NCBI RefSeq assembly: GCF_002891295.1
Contig: NZ_LGUI01000001.1
Span: 62,001 to 126,000 of the forward strand
Direction of reading: 5' to 3'
Length of the DNA stretch: 64,000 nt
From: Streptomyces eurocidicus
Lineage (GTDB): Bacteria > Actinomycetota > Actinomycetes > Streptomycetales > Streptomycetaceae
Shown here: piece after piece, positions 35,627 to 42,329 of the stretch
Position numbering within the stretch: the stretch's first letter is position 1
Layout: every line of letters begins with the position of its first letter
Position numbers and translations under genes: made by a program
The notes under the pieces: generated by a model
What the model saw: the letters and a program-made list of their open reading frames with translations, nothing else
Database searches by the model: none
Told to the model about the DNA's origin: nothing

Positions 35627-37432
35627 GTGCCGCTGAACCGGAGAAACTTTCTGGGGCGTACCGCTGCGACGGGTGCGGGGGTCGCGCTCGTGGGCTCGGT
35701 GGGGGTGGCGGGTGCCGGTCCGGCCGGGGCGCGGGAGCCGGGGCGCGGTGCGCGGCGCTACGCGTTCACGGTGATGGGCACGACGGATCTGCACGGGAAC
35801 GTCTTCAACTGGGACTACTTCACCGATGCGGAGTTCGACGACAAGGCGCACAACGATGTGGGGCTGGCGAAGATCTCGACGCTGGTGGATCAGGTGCGGG
35901 CGGCGAAGGGGCGGCGGAACACGCTGCTCATCGACGCGGGTGACACGATTCAGGGTACGCAGCTGTCGTATTACTACGCCAAGGTGGATCCGATCACGCG
36001 GAAGCACGGTCCGGTGCATCCGATGGCGCAGGCGATGAACGCGATCGGCTATGACGCGGCGGCGCTGGGGAACCATGAGTTCAATTACGGCATTCCGGTG
36101 CTGCGGAAGTTCGAGGAGCAGTGTGATTTCCCGCTGCTGGGGGCGAACGCGCTGGATGCGAGGACGCAGCGGCCGGCGTTTGCTCCGTATGTGATGAAGC
36201 GGGTGCGGACGCCGTTCGGCCGTGATGTGAAGGTGGCGGTGCTGGGGCTGACCAATCCGGGGATCGCGATCTGGGACAAGGCGAACGTCCAGGGGAAGAT
36301 GACGTTCCCGGGGCTGGAGGAGCAGGCGGCGAAGTGGGTGCCGCGGCTTCGGTCGATGGGCGCGGACGTGGTGATCGTGTCGGCGCATTCGGGTTCGAGC
36401 GGTACGTCGTCCTACGGTGATCAGTTGCCGTATGTGGAGAACGCGGCGGCGCTGGTGGCGAAGCAGGTGCCGGGGATCGACGCGATTCTGGTGGGGCACG
36501 CGCACACGGAGATTCCCGAGTACCGGGTGGCGAACAAGAAGACGGGTAAGGAGGTCGTGCTCTCGGAGCCGTTGAAGTGGGGGCAGCGGCTGACGCTGTT
36601 CGACTTCGGTCTGGTGTGGGAGCGCGGTTGCTGGCGGGTGGAGTCGGTGTCGGCGAAGGTGCTGAACTCGAATTCGGTGCCGGAGGACAAGAAGATCACC
36701 GGGTTGCTGCGTGATGAGCACGAGAAGGTCGTGGCGTATGTGAACCAGGTGATCGGTACGTCGACGGCGGCGATGAGCGCGGCGGAGGCTCCGTACAAGG
36801 ACACGCCGATCATCGACTTCATCAATCATGTGCAGGCGGAGACGGTGCGGGGGGCGCTGGCGGGGACGGCGTACGCGTCGCTGCCGGTGCTGTCGCAGGC
36901 GTCGTGCTTCTCGCGTACGGCGGCGGTGCCGGCGGGCAAGGTGACGATCCGTGAGGTGGCGGGGCTGTATCCGTTCGAGAACACCCTGGAGGCACGGGTG
37001 CTGACGGGTGCGCAGCTGCGGGAGTATCTGGAGTTCTCGGCGCGGTACTACGTGCGGACGGCTGCGGGTGGTGCGGTGGATCCGGCGAAGCTGACGAATG
37101 CGGAGAGCATTCCGGATTACAACTATGACGCGGTCAGCGGCCTCTCCTACGAGATCGACATCGCGAAGGCGCCGGGGTCGCGGATCGCGAAGCTGTCGTT
37201 CGACGGGAGGCCACTGGATGACGCGGCGCAGTTCGTACTGGCGGTGAACAACTACCGGGCGAGTGGTGGGGGGAATTTCCCGCACGTCGCGCGGGCGAAG
37301 CAGGTGTGGGCGAATTCGGAGGAGATCCGTAACACGATCATCTCGTGGGTGAAGGCGCAGGGGTCGATCGACGTGAGCCGGTTCGCGTCAGTGGACTGGA
37401 AGCTGACGCGGGATGGTGCGCCGGTCTTCTGA
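35627..37432 (+). CDS. Tat-exported 5'-nucleotidase / metallophosphatase
   Basis: A 601-aa secreted enzyme. GTG 35627 has GGGGAGA upstream and gives MPLNRRNFLGRTAATGAGVA, a twin-arginine signal (RRNFLG) cleaved near AGA-R. The metallophosphatase domain has MGTTDLHGNVF, IDAGDTIQG, ALGNHEFNYG and LVGHAHTEIP, all metal ligands. A 5'-nucleotidase C-terminal domain (about 390-570) ends with VNNYRASGGGNFP, which binds the base. It probably releases phosphate and nucleosides from extracellular nucleotides. Its last 45 bases overlap the convergent hydroxylase gene. Confidence 0.95.
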   Translation: MPLNRRNFLGRTAATGAGVALVGSVGVAGAGPAGAREPGRGARRYAFTVMGTTDLHGNVFNWDYFTDAEFDDKAHNDVGLAKISTLVDQVRAAKGRRNTLLIDAGDTIQGTQLSYYYAKVDPITRKHGPVHPMAQAMNAIGYDAAALGNHEFNYGIPVLRKFEEQCDFPLLGANALDARTQRPAFAPYVMKRVRTPFGRDVKVAVLGLTNPGIAIWDKANVQGKMTFPGLEEQAAKWVPRLRSMGADVVIVSAHSGSSGTSSYGDQLPYVENAAALVAKQVPGIDAILVGHAHTEIPEYRVANKKTGKEVVLSEPLKWGQRLTLFDFGLVWERGCWRVESVSAKVLNSNSVPEDKKITGLLRDEHEKVVAYVNQVIGTSTAAMSAAEAPYKDTPIIDFINHVQAETVRGALAGTAYASLPVLSQASCFSRTAAVPAGKVTIREVAGLYPFENTLEARVLTGAQLREYLEFSARYYVRTAAGGAVDPAKLTNAESIPDYNYDAVSGLSYEIDIAKAPGSRIAKLSFDGRPLDDAAQFVLAVNNYRASGGGNFPHVARAKQVWANSEEIRNTIISWVKAQGSIDVSRFASVDWKLTRDGAPVF

Positions 37433-38898
37433 GGTGGTGCGCTGGGGCCGTGGCTGTGGTCGCGGCTCCAGCCCGAAGGTGGTGAAGGCGGTCCGCTCCG
37501 GGAGGGGGTAGACCGTCTTCTTCGTGAGGGCGTTGAGGATGACGGCGCTGCGCCAGGCGGCGAGGCCGAGGTCGGGGGTGCCGACGCCGTGGGTGTGCTG
37601 TTCGGCGTTCTGGACGTGGACGGCGCCGGTGACGAGTGGGTCGAGGACGAGGCGGTGGTGCTCGTCGATGCGGGGGCGGTCGCTGTGGTCGCGGCGGACG
37701 TAGGGGTCGAGGGCGGCGAGGAGGGTCTCGGTGCGGCGTTCGCGGTAGCCGGTGGCGAGGACGACGGCGTCGGTGGTGATGCGGGAGCGGGCGCCTTGCT
37801 GGGCGTGTTCGAGGTGGAGTTCGACGCGGGTGGTGCCGACGCGGCCGGCGGTGCGGACGAAGACTCCTGGGGTGAGGACGGTGTCGGGCCAGCCGCCGTG
37901 GAGGCTGCGGCGGTAGAGCTCTTCGTGGATGTCGGAGAGGGTGCCGGCGGCGATGCCCCGGTGCAGCTGCCATTGCTGGGGCAGGAGCTGGTTGCGGACG
38001 GCTTCGGGGAGGGCATGGAAGTAGCGCGTGTAGTCGGGGGTGAACTGTTCGAGGCCGAGCTTGCTGTATTCCATGGGGGCGAAGGCGGGGGTGCGGGCGA
38101 GCCAGTGGAGCTTCTCGCGGCCCGCCGGGCGGTTGCGGAGAAGGTCGAGGAAGACCTCGGCGCCGGACTGGCCCGAGCCGATGACGGTGATGTGGTCGGC
38201 GGCGAGGATGCGCTCGCGGTGGTCGAGGTAGTCGGCGGAGTGGATGACGGGGACGGTGGGGGCCTCGGCGAGGGGGCGGAGGGGTTCGGGGATGTGGGGT
38301 GTGGTACCGACGCCGAGGACGAGGTTGCGGGCGTAGGCGCGGCCGAGGGCCTCGGCTTCGCCGTCGGCGTCGAGCTGGGTGTAGTCGATCTCGAAGAGGT
38401 TGCGTTCGGGGTTCCAGCGGAGGGCGTCGATCTGGTGGCCGAAGTGGAGATCGGGGAGGGACTGGCTGACCCAGCGGCAGTAGGCGTCGTATTCGGCGCG
38501 CTGGATGTGGGAGCGCTCGGCGAAGTAGAAGGGGTAGAGGCGTTCCCGGGTCTTGAGGTAGTTGAGGAAGCTCCAGGGGCTGGTGGGGTCGGCGAGGGTG
38601 ACGAGGTCGGCGAGGTAGGGGACCTGGAGGCTGGTGCCGTCGATGAGGAGGCCGGGGTGCCAGCGGAAGGTGGGGGTCTGGTCGTAGAAGGCGGTGCGGA
38701 GTCCGGGGACGCCGTGGGCGAGGGCGGCGAGGGAGAGGTTGAAGGGCCCGATCCCGATGCCGGCGAGGTCGAGGGGCTGGTCGGGGGTGGTGCGGGGGCC
38801 GTTGCCGTGGGTGGTGTCGGGGCGGGCGGTGGATCCGTTGGGCGGGGTGGCGGGGTGCCGGGCCCGGGGGTGTTCTTCGCTGGTTTGGCTGCGCTCAT
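37388..38898 (-). CDS. Lysine/ornithine N-hydroxylase (siderophore-type FAD monooxygenase), N-terminal frameshift
   Basis: The body matches IucD/PvdA/DesB enzymes that hydroxylate the side-chain amine of Lys, Orn or a diamine for hydroxamate siderophores. It has FAD motif DLAGIGIGPFNLSLAALA, FRWHPGLLIDGTSLQVPYLA, NADPH motif ITVIGSGQSGAEVFLDLL, and DAVVLATGYRERRTE near the C-terminus. The natural start appears to be ATG 38898 (MSAAKPAKN), which overlaps the upstream stop by ATGA. That ATG is out of frame with the body: one extra C in the C5 tract at 38866-38870 would join them. The only in-frame start is GTG 39271, through Pro-rich junk. No siderophore synthetase is nearby. Confidence 0.8.
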
Positions 38899-39497
38899 CG
38901 AGGTGTCTGGCCTTCCATGAGGGTGGTGGGGGTGGTGGGGGCGGTGAGAGCGGTGAGGACGTTGAAGGAGTTGAAGGAGCGGGGGCCGGCGGGTCGGCCG
39001 TGAGGGGCGCCGGGGGCGGCCGGGGTGCGGCGGGCTCGTACGGGGGCGCCGGGGGCTTCGAGGGGGGTGCGGTCGGTCCGGGGGCCGGAGGAGGCCGGTA
39101 CGGGCACGCCGGAGACCGGTGCGGGCACGCCGGAAGCCGGTGCGGGCGTACCGAGGGCCGGTGCAGGTACGCCGGAAGCCGGTGCAGGCGCGCCGAGGGC
39201 CGGTACGGGCATGCCGGGAGCTTCGAGGGTGCCGCCGGCCCGGAGCCCGGAGGAGGCCGGTGCGGGTGCACCGGAGGCCGGTGCAGGCGTACCGAGGGCC
39301 GGTGCAGGCACGCCGGAGGCTTGGGGGCGGCTGCGGGCGCGGTGTCGGCCGTAGGTGTCGGCGGTCACGGCCGGACCGTGGAGGCACCCGGGGAGTGGCG
39401 TGCCGTCGCCGGAGGCGGCACAGGTGGCACAGGTGGCACCGGGGACGTCAACGGGGATGTCACCGTCGGTGGGGGCGGCGGTGTCGGGCCTGGACAA
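38895..39497 (-). CDS. Repeat-rich hypothetical ORF coupled to the N-hydroxylase
   Basis: A 200-codon frame opening at TTG 39497, with AAAGGGG 7 bases upstream, and closing at a TGA that overlaps ATG 38898. The N-terminus has MSRPDTAAPTDGDIPVDVPG and a Cys-containing part (GATCATCAASGDGTPLPGCL). The middle is heptad-like PAPASGV/PAPALGT repeats. The C-terminus ends LMEGQTPR. I recognise no domain. The coupling and ribosome site argue for translation, while the low-complexity repeat core argues for a decayed gene or leader; I cannot decide. Confidence 0.4.
   Translation of the reverse strand: MSRPDTAAPTDGDIPVDVPGATCATCAASGDGTPLPGCLHGPAVTADTYGRHRARSRPQASGVPAPALGTPAPASGAPAPASSGLRAGGTLEAPGMPVPALGAPAPASGVPAPALGTPAPASGVPAPVSGVPVPASSGPRTDRTPLEAPGAPVRARRTPAAPGAPHGRPAGPRSFNSFNVLTALTAPTTPTTLMEGQTPR
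39097..39329 (-). repeat. 21-bp minisatellite encoding PAPxSGV-type repeats
   Basis: Units like ccggtgcgggcacgccggaag recur about ten times with small changes, broken near 39210-39250 by a non-repeat insert. The unit is 21 bases (7 codons), so the frame survives copy-number change. Confidence 0.75.
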
Positions 39498-39713
39498 GGA
39501 GATGCCCCTTTTGGGTTGACTCGCGAGGTGCGCTGGGCGGATGCGGCACGGTCCACGTGGGCTCTGGTGAGCGCCAATTGCACCAAGTTACCGGCGCCGC
39601 ACGTTCGGTGACCTGGGCCGGGAAGGGTTTCGCTCGATGGGGGGACCGCCCTGCGGCGGCCGTGCAGCGGGTCTGCTAAAGGGGTGCGGGGCGACTCAGC
39701 GCGCCGCGTCGAC

Positions 39714-39719
39714 TAATCT
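39714..39719 (+). promoter_or_regulatory. -10 box placing transcription start on the ATG of the b-subunit gene
   Basis: TAATCT ends seven bases before A of ATG 39726, the distance expected from -10 to +1. No ribosome site lies before the ATG. GCGACT 17 bases upstream is a poor -35. Together this suggests a leaderless mRNA. Confidence 0.4.
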
Positions 39720-39725
39720 GCACCC

Positions 39726-40280
39726 ATGGCCATGAACTTTCTCGCTCTCGACGTAGGGCCGCTCAAGCCCGAGCCGGCGCCGCTCGTCCTCGCCGCCGTC
39801 CTCTTCTTCCTGCTCTTCGCCGTGATGGCGAAGGTCCTGCTGCCCCGGATCAACAAGGTCCTCGTCGAGCGCGAGAACGCCACGGAGGGGCGCTTCGACG
39901 AGGCGGAGGCGACGCGTGCCGAGGCGGCCCGCGTCCACGCCGAGTACCAGGAGCTGCTGGCGGAGGCCCGCCACGAGGCCGCGCGCCTGCGCCAGGAGTC
40001 GGTCGAGCAGGGCACGGCGATCATCGCCGAGCTGCGCGCCGAGGGTCAGCGCCAGCGCGAGGAGATCATCGCCGCGGGCCACGCCGTGATCGACGCCGAG
40101 CGCGCGGTGGCGGAGGCCGAGCTGCGTGAGCAGGTCGGCGTGCTCGCCACGGAGCTGGCCGGTCGCGTCGTCGGCGAGCCGGTCACGGACTTCGCGCGGG
40201 ACAACGGTGTGGTCGACCGTTTCCTGGAGGAGCTGCGGACGGCCGAGCCGTCCGATGTGACGGGTGAGAAGCGGGCCTGA
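39726..40280 (+). CDS. Orphan F-type ATP synthase b-subunit paralogue
   Basis: A 184-aa protein with one N-terminal membrane helix (LVLAAVLFFLLFAVMAKVLL) followed by a long charged coiled coil (RINKVLVERENATEGRFDEA to VAEAELREQVGVLATELAGR). The segments ARHEAARLRQE and RAEGQRQREEIIAAGHA are almost identical in pattern to Streptomyces AtpF, the peripheral stalk of F0F1. No other atp gene is present, so this is a second, stand-alone copy. It might replace AtpF under some condition or form another membrane stalk. An IS begins 26 bases after its stop. Confidence 0.9.
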   Translation: MAMNFLALDVGPLKPEPAPLVLAAVLFFLLFAVMAKVLLPRINKVLVERENATEGRFDEAEATRAEAARVHAEYQELLAEARHEAARLRQESVEQGTAIIAELRAEGQRQREEIIAAGHAVIDAERAVAEAELREQVGVLATELAGRVVGEPVTDFARDNGVVDRFLEELRTAEPSDVTGEKRA

Positions 40281-40306
40281 CGCCTGCTGCTGTTCGTTCG
40301 TACGGC

Positions 40307-40353
40307 GAGGCCCCCGGAACCTTGAGGTGACGCTGTTGGCGAATCCAGGGGCC
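40307..40353 (+). repeat. IS left terminal inverted repeat
   Basis: It starts gaggcccccggaaccttgag and matches the reverse complement of 42094-42140 with about eight mismatches over 47 bases. Confidence 0.8.
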
Positions 40354-40355
40354 TA

Positions 40356-42023
40356 CTACTTCGCCCCGTCGAGCTTTGGCTCGGCGGGGCGAAGTGCTGC
40401 GAAGTGGCTGGTGCGGGTGCGGGCTCGGGGTGTGCCGGTGAGGTGGGCGTCGATGCGGGCGAGGTTGATCGCGGCGCCGGTGAGTTGGTGTTGCAGGGCG
40501 GTCTTTGCGAGGCCGAGGTAGCGGGATCTGCGCAGGCCGCAGCGTTGGACGGCCTGGGAGATGGTGCCCTCGACGCCGGCGCGGGTCTTGTAGCGCTCCT
40601 TCCATGTGTCGGTGTCCTGGTCGGCGCGGGCCTGGCGGAGGGCTTCGTGTTCCTCGCGGGGCCGCAGGGTCAGGCGTCGGCCGGCGCTGGAGGTGGTGCA
40701 CTGCTCGCGGACCAGGCAGGGCTGGCAGTCGCTCTTGTTGAAGCGGACCCGGATCACGGGTGTGCCCTCGGGTGAGCGGTCGGGGTTCCAGCGGGTCGTG
40801 GTCCTGCCTCCGGGGCAGGTGACCTGCTCGTCCTTCCAGTCGATGGTGAAATCGGCGCCGGTGAATCCGCCGCCCGCGGCGGTCTGGGGGCTGACGGCCA
40901 GGGCGGCTGGGCCAGTGAGCGTGATGCTGTACTCGCGGCGGGCGTGGACAAGCGCATGCGCGTCGACGTATCCGGCGTCGACCAGGTGCTCGCCGGGCAG
41001 ACGGCCCGCTTCGGCAAGCCGGGCGTGCACGGGCTCGGTCATCGACACGTCGGGCACCGTTGCGTCGGTGGTGGCCACGTTGGTGATCAGGTTCGGGGCG
41101 TCCTCTTCGCAGGTCTCGGTGAGGTGGACCTTGTATCCGGCCCAGGTGGTGTCCCGCTTGACGCTGTTGCGTGCCTCAATGTCGTAAGGGTTGACCAGGC
41201 AGGTTGCGCCTGGCGGCCGGTCTTTTGGGTCCCGCCGCCTCACCTCGCCTTCGACCTGGTGGAAGTTCTGCACCCACATCTGCCGCAGGTGCTCCACCTG
41301 GGGCAGCGTCCGCAGTTCTTGCGGTGCCTGCGTGGACCAGACGGCCTGGAGCAGCCGCATCCCGTCCCGGCCGACCAGTAGCCCCATCTCCTCCCGTGCG
41401 GTGCGGGCCTTGGGGAGCCGGGAATCCTCGGCCCTGGTGGCGTAGTGCTTGAACCAGTCGGGCTCGGCCACCTGCACCAGCCAGTCCGGGGCGGCCTGTG
41501 CCAGGGCGTTCAACGCCGACCGCAAGGTCTCCGCGACCCGTTCCAGCCAGTTGACATCCCGGGCCGCCGTCCACACGTGGGTGGAGTCGGTCCTCGCCCG
41601 GCCGGCTGTCTTAAGCAGCCCTTTCTCCCCGGCCGCAGCGAGGATGCCGTCCAGGACGCGCCGTCCGGCGTCCGCCTCCACCAGTCGGTCCCGGAACTCC
41701 GACAGCACCGAGAAGTCGAATCCGGGATCACCCAGTTCCAGCCCGAGCGCGTATTTGAAGTCGATCCTCGCCCGCACCGCCTCCGCCGCCTGCCGGTCGG
41801 TGAGTCCTTCCACGAACTGCAACACCAGCACCAGCGCTAACCGCCCCGGTGACCAGGCCGGCTTCCCCCGCACCGGGAACAGGTCCGCGAACTCCTCGTC
41901 GTGGAACAACGGCCCCAACTCGTCCCGGACCCGGATCGCCAGGCTGCCTCTGGGGAACGCGGCCCGCGCCACCCGCACCGTCTCCGCCGGAACCTCGCTC
42001 GGCCCGCTCGGCTGCATCGACAC
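40356..42023 (-). CDS. IS1182-family transposase
   Basis: A 555-aa DDE transposase. GTG 42023 gives MSMQPSGPSEVPAETVRVAR, matching the usual MSMQP start of relatives; GTG 42038 would add five codons. DUF772/InsH N-terminal region FPRGSLAIRVRDELGPLFHD and LTDRQAAEAVRARIDFKYAL are followed by the catalytic region with GRARTDSTHV, DAGYVDAH and the RAGVEGTISQAVQRCGLRRS segment holding the glutamate, plus a CxxC...C cluster (CQPCLVREQC). The frame is intact. Confidence 0.92.
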   Translation of the reverse strand: MSMQPSGPSEVPAETVRVARAAFPRGSLAIRVRDELGPLFHDEEFADLFPVRGKPAWSPGRLALVLVLQFVEGLTDRQAAEAVRARIDFKYALGLELGDPGFDFSVLSEFRDRLVEADAGRRVLDGILAAAGEKGLLKTAGRARTDSTHVWTAARDVNWLERVAETLRSALNALAQAAPDWLVQVAEPDWFKHYATRAEDSRLPKARTAREEMGLLVGRDGMRLLQAVWSTQAPQELRTLPQVEHLRQMWVQNFHQVEGEVRRRDPKDRPPGATCLVNPYDIEARNSVKRDTTWAGYKVHLTETCEEDAPNLITNVATTDATVPDVSMTEPVHARLAEAGRLPGEHLVDAGYVDAHALVHARREYSITLTGPAALAVSPQTAAGGGFTGADFTIDWKDEQVTCPGGRTTTRWNPDRSPEGTPVIRVRFNKSDCQPCLVREQCTTSSAGRRLTLRPREEHEALRQARADQDTDTWKERYKTRAGVEGTISQAVQRCGLRRSRYLGLAKTALQHQLTGAAINLARIDAHLTGTPRARTRTSHFAALRPAEPKLDGAK

Positions 42024-42044
42024 CCGCACCCACCCCACACGACA

Positions 42045-42087
42045 ACGTCGGCCTTCAAGACCACAACCGGGTCTTGAAGGCCGACGT
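42045..42087. promoter_or_regulatory. 16-bp perfect hairpin just upstream of the transposase
   Basis: acgtcggccttcaaga (42045-42060) pairs exactly with tcttgaaggccgacgt (42072-42087) around an 11-base loop, between the right IS end and the transposase start. Such hairpins in ISs can block read-through transcription or translation from outside. That role is inferred. Confidence 0.6.
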
Positions 42088-42093
42088 CACGCG

Positions 42094-42140
42094 AGCCCCT
42101 GAATTAACCAACAGCGTCCCTTGAGGGTTCCGGGGGCCTC
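42094..42140 (-). repeat. IS right terminal inverted repeat
   Basis: On the minus strand it reads gaggcccccggaaccctcaa..., pairing with the left end at 40307-40353. Confidence 0.8.
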
Positions 42141-42164
42141 GCCGTTTCGTGTGTACGGATGGGG

Positions 42165-42325
42165 CGGCGGGGTGGTGCGGAGTGCCGCCGCGCGGGGGCT
42201 TGTCCCCTGCCCCGCCCCTTCCCGCCGCATCCGGTGTGCGGCTCCGCCGCGCGGGGGCTTCGCGCCCCCGGGCCCCCTTTTCCGCGCTGACGAGCGGTGT
42301 CCCCGATCGCCGGACGGGCTGGTTT
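42165..42325. repeat. Composite intergenic repeat, copy 4
   Basis: The gap between the IS and pepN has no gene. It carries ccccgccccttcccg, gcggctccgccgcgcgggggct, gggcccccttttccgcgctga and the core gatcgccggacgggctgg, without the inverted second arm. Confidence 0.7.
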
Positions 42326-42329
42326 CCCG

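Larger units (their letters stand above)
40307..42140 (-). mobile_element. Complete IS1182-family insertion sequence
   Basis: About 1.83 kb, bounded by imperfect 47-base terminal inverted repeats (left 40307-40353, right 42094-42140) that share gaggcccccggaacc at the tips and gacgctgttgg inside. One full-length transposase lies on the minus strand. I see no simple target duplication. The flanks are themselves complementary (ggc before the left end, gcc after the right), fitting insertion into a palindromic site such as the b-subunit gene's terminator. The element looks intact and may be active. Confidence 0.85.

Noticed and set aside
39498-39725. Iron-regulator (DmdR) box upstream of the N-hydroxylase region
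   Set aside because: No TTAGGTTAGGCTAACCTAA-like palindrome is present on either strand.
40290-42160. Direct target-site duplication around the IS
   Set aside because: Sequences just outside the inverted repeats (gtac.. and gtttcg..) do not match as direct repeats.
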